In this document: one piece after another, positions 15,478 through 23,081 of the stretch | Layout: every line of letters starts with the position of its first letter | Position numbering within the stretch: position 1 is the first letter of the stretch | IMG/VR virus record: IMGVR_UViG_3300042934_001309 | Span: 1-41,189 of that record | Source of the DNA: a virus | Length of the DNA stretch: 41,189 bases | Direction: 5' to 3' (one strand) | Notes under the pieces: model-generated | Seen by the model: the letters and a program-made list of their open reading frames with translations, nothing else | Database searches by the model: none | Told to the model about the DNA's origin: nothing | Translations under genes and position numbers: made by a program

Positions 15478-15543
15478 GCTGTCCGCTTTCGAGATCGCTA
15501 ACCTCGGCCGCCAACGTCCGAGATTGGGTGGTTAGCAGAACAG
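15478..15543 (-). repeat. Cargo-block intergenic element, copy 1 (divergent)
   Basis: Shares TGTCCGCTTTCG and ATTGGGTGG with the other three copies, and can fold through GCTAACC (15497-15503) with GGTTAGC (15530-15536) plus CTCGG/CCGAG inside. It lies downstream of the lipoprotein gene that ends at 15578. Confidence 0.5.
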
Positions 15544-15577
15544 CGGCTTCGGAACGGACTAGATCGAAAGCCGACAC

Positions 15578-16015
15578 TTACCCATGACCGTTGCACTTCG
15601 CGGATGCGACCGTTCGCGAGCGAATGTCATATACGACCTCGATAAAGTCGCAGCCCCCGTCGTTAGCAGCTGGCAGGTGTACATCGTTACCAAACCAGCG
15701 GCGCTCGCCAGCCTCTAAACCATCCGGCGATGGGCAGGCCAAGGCGACCTGTCCGTTCGTTCGTCCGCCTTTTTTAGCTCCTTCGCAGAACCACGGGTCA
15801 TGCTGGCCATCTGGAACGAAGTAGAAGGCCTCCACGCGATCAGCGGACCCGAACTTGTAGGCACGGGCAAATCTCTCAATCTTCCCTGCCTCCCGGGGAA
15901 GTAGCACCTTTTGCTCGATTTGATCCATAAGTTCGGCCTGCTGACGCTTCTCAGGCGATGAGCACGCCGCCATCAAAAAGGCAGCGGCGAGGACAAAGCG
16001 AAGTCTCATAGTCAT
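15578..16015 (-). CDS. Hypothetical lipoprotein, 145 aa (cargo)
   Basis: The start is placed at ATG 16015 (MTMRLRFVL); a start two codons later is equally possible. The signal peptide ends in FLMAACSS, a plausible lipobox with cysteine at about residue 18. The mature part is charged and contains several cysteines (WFCEG, LACPSP, GGCDFIE, SAKCNG), so disulfides in the periplasm are likely. No family recognised. It is encoded against the direction of the surrounding late operons and starts a series of leftward cargo genes, which suggests it is expressed from its own promoter in the lysogen. Confidence 0.65.
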   Translation of the reverse strand: MTMRLRFVLAAAFLMAACSSPEKRQQAELMDQIEQKVLLPREAGKIERFARAYKFGSADRVEAFYFVPDGQHDPWFCEGAKKGGRTNGQVALACPSPDGLEAGERRWFGNDVHLPAANDGGCDFIEVVYDIRSRTVASAKCNGHG

Positions 16016-16082
16016 CACTGTCGCACTTGGCTCCAACGTCCGCAATCGCCGAAGGTCTACTCGACACTGGGTGACTGGTATT

Positions 16083-16158
16083 GGGGCGCTTCGTGCCTGT
16101 CCGCTCTCGGAATCGCCTTACCGCACAAGAACGACATAGATTGGGTGGAAAGCGGACG
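16083..16158 (-). repeat. Cargo-block intergenic element, copy 2
   Basis: About 76 bp starting GGGCGCTTC, including CCTGTCCGCTCTCGG and ending ATAGATTGGGTGGAAAG, then CGGACG. TGTCCGCT and AGCGGAC can pair across it. It ends 2 bp from the stop codon of the gene at 16160-16387. Confidence 0.65.
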
Positions 16159-16159
16159 C

Positions 16160-16387
16160 TTATTGATCGGCGATAGCCCGCCGCAATCCGGCCCGATAGC
16201 GTTCAACATGCTGTTCTGCCGCGATGCGCTTCCGCTTCGCGTCGTGCCAAGCCCACAGAAAGCCCAACGGCATGATCAGCATGGGCAGGAAGGCCCAGAG
16301 TGCTCGCGGTAGGTCCAACGGCAGGGCGACGTAGAGCGAGAGCGCGACAAACCCGCCGAACGACATGATGCTTAACGCCAACATCAT
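16160..16387 (-). CDS. Small two-helix membrane protein, 75 aa (cargo)
   Basis: ATG 16387 is chosen because GGAG precedes it (ACGGAGCGGATGATG). A longer frame exists upstream but overlaps the neighbouring repeat and lacks a site. Two membrane helices (about 1-24 and 30-50) are followed by a basic cytoplasmic tail (AWHDAKRKRIAAEQHVERYRAG). Function unknown. Its stop codon abuts repeat copy 2 and the next repeat lies upstream, so gene and repeat form one unit. Confidence 0.6.
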   Translation of the reverse strand: MMLALSIMSFGGFVALSLYVALPLDLPRALWAFLPMLIMPLGFLWAWHDAKRKRIAAEQHVERYRAGLRRAIADQ

Positions 16388-16521
16388 CCGCTCCGTGAAC
16401 CTGTCAGGTGATGACGGCGGCACAAACGGTTGAAGAACAAGCGGACGCGTTCGCTTTGAACTGGGGATGCGCATCGAGCGAACAATGCCTGATCGTCCGT
16501 TCACCCGCAATGACCGCTTTT

Positions 16522-16600
16522 GGGGCGCTTCCTGCCTGGCGACTTTCGGAGTCCGCCTCGGCGTTACTGGACGGCTGCGAGTGGGTGGGAAGCGGACATA
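16522..16600 (-). repeat. Cargo-block intergenic element, copy 3
   Basis: About 79 bp, GGGGCGCTTCCTGCCTG at one end and GTGGGTGGGAAGCGGACATA at the other. It ends 9 bp from the stop codon of the gene at 16610-16906. The middle is the least conserved part. Confidence 0.6.
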
Positions 16601-16609
16601 ATCGCCGTT

Positions 16610-16906
16610 CTACTGACAACCCTTCGGATGAACTTGCAAACTGTGCTCGCGACGAACGAGCGATATGGTGGCCCCTACAGTACAGGCACCGAGAAGCATC
16701 GGCGTGGACCGCAGTTCTTGGGTGCCGCCGTCGCGAAATCGCACGATCACCGTAGGATGGTTTCCGATTTCGTCAGCGTAGCTTCCGAACCGAACGACAC
16801 TTGCCACCTCGACCACAGAAGGTCCCGAAGATCGATACCCACCCGTAATGATCGCTGCCAATGCTACTAAGGCAAACGCCAAAACTACCTTCCACTCGCC
16901 AAGCAT
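16610..16906 (-). CDS. Hypothetical single-helix membrane-anchored protein, 98 aa (cargo)
   Basis: I choose ATG 16906 (MLGEWKVVLAFALVALAAI) since the frame upstream encodes cysteine- and histidine-rich sequence without protein-like character. One N-terminal helix (about 5-24) precedes a small beta-rich domain (VVEVASVVRFGSYADEIGNHPTVIVRF). Two cysteines near the end (LLGAC, PKGC). No family recognised. Followed by repeat copy 3. Confidence 0.55.
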   Translation of the reverse strand: MLGEWKVVLAFALVALAAIITGGYRSSGPSVVEVASVVRFGSYADEIGNHPTVIVRFRDGGTQELRSTPMLLGACTVGATISLVRREHSLQVHPKGCQ

Positions 16907-16963
16907 TGAGCGCCACAGACTGTCCACGCAGCACCGATAACAGAAAGTGTAATGTCTGGAAGT

Positions 16964-17040
16964 GGGGCGGTTCCTGCCTGTCCGCTCGTGGAATGCCCCA
17001 CCGTGCAAGAGCGGCCTAGATTGGGTGGAAAGCTGACATA
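16964..17040 (-). repeat. Cargo-block intergenic element, copy 4
   Basis: About 77 bp, GGGGCGGTTCCTGCCTGTCC at one end and CTAGATTGGGTGGAAAGCTG at the other, followed by ACATA. It ends 4 bp from the stop codon of the Sel1-like gene. It is the closest relative of copy 2. Confidence 0.65.
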
Positions 17041-17043
17041 GAC

Positions 17044-17520
17044 TTAAGCGAACTCGTCCCGCTTCTGCTTCGGTCGTAGCCGCCGCACTCTGCCGGCGTC
17101 AGCGTGCCAAAGCCGAGTTTCAAATCGCCTGCGTTCTCGCCTTGCTTCGCCGTCACCCGCTTGTGCTCCGAGACCAAGCCAGTGCCGATACCCGGCCATG
17201 TCGTTTTGATTGAAGCGGCTCAACGCCATGTGCTGGGCTGCGCGCAGGTCGCCTCTTTTGTATGCCCGCCGATATAGTCCAGCCGCGCTAAAGGCGTCCG
17301 CGGGCTTGCCAAACGGATCGGAGCTTCCATCGTTAGAGAACCAATCGGCAAGCTCGATCATCGCCCCTGCGTGTCCGCGTAGAGCGAGGTGCCACATGAT
17401 CGGCAGCCACTTACCAATGTGCCGCTCATATCGGATCGCCAAGCCCTTCAGGTAGAGCCGGTCCGCAGGCGTGTCGTCGTTTATGCGTTCCACGGCGCGA
17501 CCTTCGCACATGGTTTTCAT
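17044..17520 (-). CDS. Sel1/TPR-like repeat protein, 158 aa (cargo)
   Basis: The product is built of helical pairs resembling Sel1-like repeats: HLALRGHAGAMIELADWFSND, AAGLYRRAYKRGDLRAAQHMALSRFNQ, YRHWLGLGAQAGDGEARRERRRFE. Such repeats bind partner proteins and are common in bacterial secreted or regulatory proteins. No signal peptide is evident in the start MKTMCEGRAVERIN, so it is probably cytoplasmic, unlike its neighbours. A 54-bp sequence shared with the region upstream of the next gene lies at 17611-17664, about 90 bp ahead of this gene's start. Confidence 0.65.
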   Translation of the reverse strand: MKTMCEGRAVERINDDTPADRLYLKGLAIRYERHIGKWLPIMWHLALRGHAGAMIELADWFSNDGSSDPFGKPADAFSAAGLYRRAYKRGDLRAAQHMALSRFNQNDMAGYRHWLGLGAQAGDGEARRERRRFETRLWHADAGRVRRLRPKQKRDEFA

Positions 17521-17610
17521 GTCCGCTATTGGGGCGTAAGCGGAACGTCCGCTTTTCCGCCCGAAAGCTGCCGAACTCGCGCATATCTGCGGCTCTTGCG
17601 CCCTGCCCTT

Positions 17611-17664
17611 CGGTTTACGTGCATTGCAGGCTTGACGCAGGTTGACGCGACTTGGAACACTGAA
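17611..17664 (-). repeat. 54-bp repeat upstream of the Sel1-like gene
   Basis: Matches 18463-18516 without gaps at 47 of 54 positions. Both copies lie upstream of a leftward cargo gene, so they may carry related promoters or 5' leader elements. Confidence 0.7.
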
Positions 17665-17690
17665 GTCCGTGGCGCACGTGGAGCCAAGTG

Positions 17691-18350
17691 CTACAGCGGC
17701 GATGCTAAGCCGGCCCGAGCGTCCAGCATGTAGCGGACAGTGCCTGTGCCACCGCGATACTCAATGCAGGTCACCTCGTAGACGCCCTCGCGCATTTGAA
17801 GAGGCGATATGTCTAGCACTTTCGCGCAAAGATGACGGTTCAGGTTAATGATTGTCGCGGCTAACTTCTCGACGTCAGCGCCTTCACCGGCGCCGGATCG
17901 GCTATACATGTCTGGCAGGCTTTCGCCCCGGTCCTTAAAGCTGGGATCAACGGCGTTCCGCGTTTGAAGTGCCCCCTTTTCCGAGACGCTGATGCCGAGT
18001 GTCTGATCGCACTTGATGTCCCAGGAAAGCTGACTTCGAGTTGCGTCGCTACTGACTTTGATCGACTTTACTTCACGGCACATATCCTGAAGGGCACTTC
18101 GGCCAGCCCACATCGCGAGCGCGTTCGCGTCGGCGAAACGCTCCTTGCCCAGCTTGCGATAGAGCCCACTGTCCTTCTGGCGGGTAAGCGGCTTCCAAGC
18201 ATCACCCTTGATATGCTGGTCAAGGGCGGCGATCTTCTGCTCAGACGTTACAACCACTGCCTTTGCCTTGGGCGCGGCTGCGGGTTCAGGCTCTGCTGAC
18301 GAACAGCCGGTTACGACGAAGCCTGCGGCGAAGATGAAGCGTCTCAGCAT
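17691..18350 (-). CDS. Hypothetical lipoprotein, 219 aa (cargo)
   Basis: A short signal peptide (MLRRFIFAAGFVVTGCSS) ends in the lipobox VTGC, giving a lipidated cysteine at residue 16, followed by a proline/alanine-rich linker. The mature domain contains four cysteines (QDMC, IKCDQ, HLCAK, VTCIE), likely disulfide-paired in the periplasm. No known family. It is the first gene of the leftward series and is followed by the 54-bp repeat. An envelope lipoprotein expressed from a prophage could change surface properties or phage adsorption, which is speculation here. Confidence 0.7.
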   Translation of the reverse strand: MLRRFIFAAGFVVTGCSSAEPEPAAAPKAKAVVVTSEQKIAALDQHIKGDAWKPLTRQKDSGLYRKLGKERFADANALAMWAGRSALQDMCREVKSIKVSSDATRSQLSWDIKCDQTLGISVSEKGALQTRNAVDPSFKDRGESLPDMYSRSGAGEGADVEKLAATIINLNRHLCAKVLDISPLQMREGVYEVTCIEYRGGTGTVRYMLDARAGLASPL

Positions 18351-18462
18351 TCCTGCTCAAATTCCTGCCTGTATGCCGGGCGCGTTCCGCAACGGCGTGC
18401 GCTACGGTGCGTGCGAACCGTTAAAGACACGTGCACCTTCGAGCGCAACTCCGCCCCCTTTT

Positions 18463-18516
18463 CAGTTTACATGCATTGCAGGCTCGACGCAGCTTTACGC
18501 GAGTTGGAACGCTGAA
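18463..18516 (-). repeat. 54-bp repeat upstream of the lipoprotein gene
   Basis: Second copy of the sequence at 17611-17664. It lies about 113 bp ahead of the start at 18350, in the gap that separates the leftward cargo genes from the rightward J operon. Confidence 0.7.
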
Positions 18517-18640
18517 AAGCGCCGCTAACGCCGGGGACTGAGTGGATTTCGGCCGGCCGCTTTTGGGATGAGCACCGCGCATAGCGGGCGGCCGATGTTG
18601 GGGGGTAGCTGCCGGACCGCTTAACCAGCCTTTATGTTAG

Positions 18641-18665
18641 TCATGTAGAAAGCCATTCTACACGA
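18641..18665. promoter_or_regulatory. Late-operon palindrome, copy 2 (candidate Ogr operator)
   Basis: TCATGTAGAAAG, central C at 18653, then CATTCTACACGA. It differs from copy 1 at only two of 25 positions (18643 and 18655). It lies ahead of the J-I-fibre operon. The centre is 60 bp from ATG 18713. Confidence 0.75.
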
Positions 18666-18712
18666 GCGCGGCATAGCCAGGCGCGCGCGTGCCGCACGAC
18701 ATGGCCGGCATC

Positions 18713-19606
18713 ATGGCCGCCAGCTCCTCCACCGTTGATCTTTCGCGCTTGGCTGCGCCGACCATCGTCGAGCAGCGCACCTTCGAGCAGATCCTCACCG
18801 ATATGATCGCTGCTGTGCAGCAGCTGATGCCGGCGTTCGATGCGACAATCGACAGCGACCCTGCGGTCAAGGTGCTTCAGGTCGCGGCCTACCGCGAGTT
18901 CCTGATCCGCGGCGCCTTTCAGGATGGCGCGCTGCAGCTGCTCGTCGCCTATGCCACCGGGCTCGCGCTCGATCACCTCGGCGCCTTGGTCGGTGTCGCT
19001 CGCCTCACCATTGCGCCGGCCGACCCGGCCCCGGGCCGCCCCGCAGTGATGGAGGCTGACGAGGCCTTTCGTCAGCGCATCGTGCTTGCTCCCGAAAGCT
19101 TCTCCAGCGCCGGGCCCGAGCTGGCCTATGTCGCCCACGCCAAGGGCGCGAGCGCCGAAGTGCTCGACGCGACCGCCAGCTCGCCCGCGCCTGGCGTCGT
19201 GCGCGTCTCAATATTGTCGACGCAAGGCGACGGCACTGCCTCGGCCCAGCTCGTCGATGCCGTCGACGCCGTCGTGAACAGTCCAGCGATCAGGCCGCTC
19301 GGCGATGCTGTCACGACCACCTCGGCCACGATCCGCAATTTTGAGATCCGCGCAGTGCTGATCACCTATTCCGGTCCCGACATCTCGATCGTGCTGGACG
19401 AGGCGCGCAGGGCACTGGCCGGTTTCAATGCGGAGAACCGCAAGCTCGGTCGGTCAATCACGCGCTCAGGCATCATTGCCGCCCTTTCCGTCGCTGGCGT
19501 GCATCGCGTGGATCTCGCCAGCCCAGCCGCTGACGTTATCTGTGATGCGACCGAAGCGGCTTGGCCCATTGCGATCGACGTTTCGCATGGCGGCTACGCG
19601 GCATGA
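18713..19606 (+). CDS. J: Baseplate assembly protein J (P2 gpJ)
   Basis: The ATG at 18713 gives MAASSSTVDLSRLAAP, matching the P2 gpJ start (M..IDLSQLPPP). In-frame GTG 18689 and ATG 18701 are possible alternatives. No Shine-Dalgarno is visible ahead of any of them. The 297 residues (P2: about 302) carry AYREFLIRGAFQDGALQLLVAYATG, the baseplate core, and the ending EAAWPIAIDVSHGG. gpJ forms the edge of the baseplate wedge. It opens the second late operon. Confidence 0.93.
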   Translation: MAASSSTVDLSRLAAPTIVEQRTFEQILTDMIAAVQQLMPAFDATIDSDPAVKVLQVAAYREFLIRGAFQDGALQLLVAYATGLALDHLGALVGVARLTIAPADPAPGRPAVMEADEAFRQRIVLAPESFSSAGPELAYVAHAKGASAEVLDATASSPAPGVVRVSILSTQGDGTASAQLVDAVDAVVNSPAIRPLGDAVTTTSATIRNFEIRAVLITYSGPDISIVLDEARRALAGFNAENRKLGRSITRSGIIAALSVAGVHRVDLASPAADVICDATEAAWPIAIDVSHGGYAA

Positions 19607-20247
19607 GCCTGCTGCCGCCCAATGCGACCCGGCTTGAACGTGCGCTGGAGCATGGCATTGCCCGGCTGAGCGATGTCACCGCGCCGATCGACACGCTGGT
19701 CAATCCGCAGACCATCGCCGCCAGCGTATTGCCATGGCTCGCGTTCGGCCTCTCGGTCGATAGCTGGGATGCGACATGGCCAGAGGCGCTGAAGCGCCAG
19801 GCAGTCGCGGAATCGATCGCGCTCCACCGGATCAAGGGCACACGGCGATCGGTTGAGATGGTGCTCGCCCGGCTCGATCGGCTCGCCACCATCGTTGAAT
19901 GGCACGAGGATCCCGCCCGCCTGCCGCCACACGTCTTCGAGGTGCATGTGCCACTGGTGGAGATCGCCAGGGCGGCGGGCGGCAAGCGCGCCAGCGCTGC
20001 GATCATCGACGAGATCATTGCCGAGGTCGGTCGTGTCAAACCGCTCCGCGAGCATTTGCGCGTGGTGCAGACGCTGTTCGCGGGCGGAGCGGTCGGCATT
20101 CAGGGCGCAGGTCGCCTCGTCTCCTACACGCGCGATGCCACTGATCTGATCGTCGACACCTCGCTCGATTGGGATGCCTGTCTGCAGACCGAACAGGGCG
20201 AGCCGCTCGAAACCGAAACCGGCTCCTTGCTGAGGAACATCCAATGA
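19603..20247 (+). CDS. I: Tail protein I (P2 gpI)
   Basis: ATG 19603 (MSLLPPNATRLERALE) overlaps the J stop as ATGA. The gpI hallmarks are present: LPPNATRLERALEHG, PWLAFGLSVDSWDATWPEALKRQAVAESIALHRIKGTRRSVEMVL. The C-terminal 90 residues are longer than in P2 gpI (214 against 176 residues) and precede the fibre gene. It is part of the baseplate, at the fibre attachment point. Confidence 0.92.
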   Translation: MSLLPPNATRLERALEHGIARLSDVTAPIDTLVNPQTIAASVLPWLAFGLSVDSWDATWPEALKRQAVAESIALHRIKGTRRSVEMVLARLDRLATIVEWHEDPARLPPHVFEVHVPLVEIARAAGGKRASAAIIDEIIAEVGRVKPLREHLRVVQTLFAGGAVGIQGAGRLVSYTRDATDLIVDTSLDWDACLQTEQGEPLETETGSLLRNIQ

Positions 20248-21230
20248 GCAGATTGATCCTCACCATCACCCGGGCAGGGCTGGAACGGTTCACCGCGGCG
20301 CAGCTGGCCGACGACATCGACCTTTCCATCATGTCCGTAGGTCTGACTGACGCGCCGTTCGTTCCGGCGCCGACGCTTGACGCACTGCCTGGCGAGTTCG
20401 AGCGGCTGCAGACAATCTCCGGCGAGCAGGTCGGCGACAATGTCGTTCACATGATCATTCGTGATGACAGCGACGCCAGCTACCACGCCCATGGCTTCGG
20501 CTTGTTCCTCGGCGATGGTACGCTGTTTGCTGCCTACGGCCAAGAAGATCCGTTGTTCGAAAAGTCGCCGCGCGCCGCGCTTCTCGCCGCGATCGACATC
20601 GGCTTCCCCACTGGGGACATCAGCGATTTGCGCTTCGGCGACACCAACTTCCTAAATCCACCGGCGACGACACAGCGGATGGGCGTGGTTCGCCTGGCGA
20701 CCCCCGATGAGGTCGAGGAGGGAACGTCGAGCTCGACGGTCGTCACGCCGGCAGAGCTGCGGCGCATGCTCCCGATCGGCATGATCAGCATCTGGTACGG
20801 AGACGATAACGACACTCCCGTCGGCTGGGCCATCTGCGATGGGCGAGCAGTCGAACGCAGCGATGGCGAGGGCATTGTCACGACGCCGGATCTGCGCGGC
20901 CTCGTGATCGTCGGCGCGGGCGATCGCCCGGCTGGTGAGCGTTTCGGTGCGACGCAACAGCGCACCGCACAGGCCGGCGCACATGCGCATCAGGTGGAAG
21001 TCACCGGCACCACCGCCAACGTCGAAAGCCTCGTGTCACTTAACACCACGCTGAAGAACGACACCGCCGGCGGGGGCACCGGCGATTCCGTTCGTTCGGT
21101 TCAGCTCCTCGATCCCGGTCACTCACACACCGCAACGCTCGCCGGCGCGTCCGCCGAGGCGGGCGCGCACGATCACACCGTCGACGTGACGCAGCCGTCC
21201 ATGTCGCTGTTCTACATCATGAAGGTTTGA
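20244..21230 (+). CDS. Tail fibre with collar domain and HxH motifs (P2 gpH-like N-terminus)
   Basis: The 328-residue protein starts at ATG 20244, overlapping the I stop. The first 150 residues look like the P2 H N-terminal attachment region (LTITRAGLERFTAAQ, FGLFLGDGTLFAAYG). Residues about 177-200 are a phage tail-collar segment (LPIGMISIWYGDDND, then PVGWAICDGR). The distal part has three HxH pairs (AHAHQ, GHSHT, AHDHT), the kind of motif that holds iron or another metal along needle-like fibre tips. It probably recognises the host surface. No assembly chaperone like P2 gpG follows. Confidence 0.85.
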   Translation: MSRLILTITRAGLERFTAAQLADDIDLSIMSVGLTDAPFVPAPTLDALPGEFERLQTISGEQVGDNVVHMIIRDDSDASYHAHGFGLFLGDGTLFAAYGQEDPLFEKSPRAALLAAIDIGFPTGDISDLRFGDTNFLNPPATTQRMGVVRLATPDEVEEGTSSSTVVTPAELRRMLPIGMISIWYGDDNDTPVGWAICDGRAVERSDGEGIVTTPDLRGLVIVGAGDRPAGERFGATQQRTAQAGAHAHQVEVTGTTANVESLVSLNTTLKNDTAGGGTGDSVRSVQLLDPGHSHTATLAGASAEAGAHDHTVDVTQPSMSLFYIMKV

Positions 21231-21233
21231 CTC

Positions 21234-22994
21234 ATGGCCAAGATCTCGGCGCTGCCGATCGTCAATGATCTCGCGGAAGACGTCCAGTTCCCCGTCGTGC
21301 AGAGCCGGATCACCAAGCGTCTCTCGATGCTCATGCTCTCCACGGCGATCGCCGCCTCGCTCCCAAACTATTACAAAGGTGACAAGGGCGATCCCAGCGG
21401 GCCGCTCGGCTTTGAATCCGTCACGGCCGACACGATCAGCAGCGACGACGCAGCCAACATCGCGGACAAGCTCGGCGCGCTTCGTGCCGGCGCCCCTTTT
21501 CGATCGATCGTGCCTGATCCCGGTCAGGGCAGCGCCTCGCTCGAGTTCTTCTTTGAATCCGTATTGGGTCAGCAGCGAGACGGCATGCTGCTTCACATGG
21601 CGGCGGACGGCGAAGGCAGCGGCGCGTACCCGATCCACATCCTCTACTCCGCGGGCAAGGACGTCACCACGGGGGGCGCCTTCGGCGCCGCAGCCAATGG
21701 CAAGGGCCGGTCGTTCGCCGGGGTGTTCAACAAATATGAGGACGGTCCTGGCGGAGGCGCCTCGGGGAACCGCGTGGGCAGCGGTGATGGCTTCGGCCTG
21801 CTCGGCAACTTTGCGAGTTCGGGTACCGGAGCCGCCATCCGCGCGATCAAGCAGAACGTTACTGGAGTTGCCGGCGGGCCGAGCGGGATCGGCCCGGCGC
21901 TGGTGGTTGACAATATCAGCGAAGAGGGCGCCGGTATTGTCAGCACGACGGCCGCGAACACCCGGTCTGCCGTGTCAAATACGTTCGAGCGGCAGAACGT
22001 CACCGCTGGCATCGTTACCCGTGTTCAGATCCTGAAAGGGGGCGAGCGAACCGGCATGCTTAGCGGGCTGGACGTGATTGTAGCGCCGGGCACGCCACTC
22101 ACCGGTGCAGCGCCGATGACCGGTGCTGCGATCACGCTCACGGCGAACGTGCGTGGTTCGGTGGAAGCGACCGGGCTGACGATCGTCAACAATGCCGGTG
22201 GTGGATCCAGCGGTTACGGCACCGTCATCGGCTGCTTTGGAGACAACGACCTCAATACCGGCCTGTTCGCGCAGGCAGCAGGCGGACGATACAACCGTGC
22301 CGCGCGCTTCGACGGCGACATTGCTACCAGCGGCAACATCGTTCCGACCGCTGATGCGGAGCGTAGCCTGGGCGGCCCCGGCGCTCGCTTTTCGACCGTC
22401 TACGCGGCCAGCGGCACCATCAACACCTCAGACGCGCGTGCAAAGATGTGGCGCGGCAGGATGAGCGAGGCGCATCTGCGTGCCGCTCGGCGCATCAGTG
22501 CGCAGATGGGGCTCTATCAATGGCTCGACCAGATCAAGGCGAAGGGCGAAGACGCTGCTCGCGTCCACTTTGGTGCGAAGGCGCAGGATATCATCGAGAT
22601 CTTCTATGACGAAGGGCTCGAAACGCGACCGGCACCTGGCGAACACCCCAGCTTCAGACATGCCTTCCTGTGTTACGACCATTGGGATGACGGCTTCGAA
22701 GACGTCATGGTCCCTGGTCGCGTCAAGAAGCTGGTCACCGTGCCGGTCGACACCGGCGTGCGTGAGTATGGCACGAAGAACCCGGCCAACGACGAAGAGG
22801 ACGCGATCGGCGTTCCCGTTTTCGAGTTCAGGGAGATCGAGCTGGAAGTCGATGGCTTGGTGAAGGATGGCGAGCGCCTCGCCCGCCTAGCGGGCAACCG
22901 CTACGGTTTGCGTATCGGGCAACTCGCCCTGTTCCTCGCCGCCGCCAACGCCGAACGCCTGAGCCGATTGGAGAAGGCGCTGGAAGCGGCCTGA
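21234..22994 (+). CDS. Tail fibre/spike with C-terminal self-cleaving chaperone domain (peptidase S74)
   Basis: In this 586-residue protein, a short collagen-like stretch (KGDKGDPSGP) follows an N-terminal alpha segment. A long glycine-, serine- and threonine-rich beta region comes next, then the conserved S-D-A-R-A-K motif with S399 and K404. In S74 intramolecular chaperones this serine-lysine pair drives self-cleavage just ahead of the serine, after the trimer has folded. The remaining 188 residues, ending in a helix (LAAANAERLSRLEKALEAA), would be released. It lies 3 bp after the collar fibre and ends the second late operon. Confidence 0.85.
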   Translation: MAKISALPIVNDLAEDVQFPVVQSRITKRLSMLMLSTAIAASLPNYYKGDKGDPSGPLGFESVTADTISSDDAANIADKLGALRAGAPFRSIVPDPGQGSASLEFFFESVLGQQRDGMLLHMAADGEGSGAYPIHILYSAGKDVTTGGAFGAAANGKGRSFAGVFNKYEDGPGGGASGNRVGSGDGFGLLGNFASSGTGAAIRAIKQNVTGVAGGPSGIGPALVVDNISEEGAGIVSTTAANTRSAVSNTFERQNVTAGIVTRVQILKGGERTGMLSGLDVIVAPGTPLTGAAPMTGAAITLTANVRGSVEATGLTIVNNAGGGSSGYGTVIGCFGDNDLNTGLFAQAAGGRYNRAARFDGDIATSGNIVPTADAERSLGGPGARFSTVYAASGTINTSDARAKMWRGRMSEAHLRAARRISAQMGLYQWLDQIKAKGEDAARVHFGAKAQDIIEIFYDEGLETRPAPGEHPSFRHAFLCYDHWDDGFEDVMVPGRVKKLVTVPVDTGVREYGTKNPANDEEDAIGVPVFEFREIELEVDGLVKDGERLARLAGNRYGLRIGQLALFLAAANAERLSRLEKALEAA

Positions 22995-23007
22995 CGACAA
23001 AACCGCA

Positions 23008-23044
23008 GGCCGGTCGTGTAGAATAGCTTTCTACACGACCGGCC
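23008..23044. terminator. Long inverted repeat over palindrome copy 3, possible terminator of the fibre operon
   Basis: Palindrome copy 3 is extended on both sides by GGCCGG/CCGGCC, giving arms of 16 bp around a 5-nt centre. It starts 14 bp after the fibre stop codon. As RNA it would be a very stable hairpin, though no T-run follows, so termination is only possible. Its DNA form may matter more, as an operator. Confidence 0.4.
23014..23038. promoter_or_regulatory. Late-operon palindrome, copy 3 (candidate Ogr operator)
   Basis: TCGTGTAGAA, central TAGCT, then TTCTACACGA. It matches copy 1 at 22 of 25 positions, with all differences in the centre. It lies ahead of the V-W-FI-FII-E-T-U-D operon. 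The centre at 23026 is 56 bp from ATG 23082. Confidence 0.75.
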
Positions 23045-23081
23045 ACTCGCACTCGCGAACGTGCCGCGCATGGTCGCGGTC

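Noticed and set aside
15478-17040. Integron cassette array (gene plus attC) as explanation of the repeats
   Set aside because: The elements lack the RYYYAAC and GTTRRRY core sites of attC, and no integron integrase is in the window.
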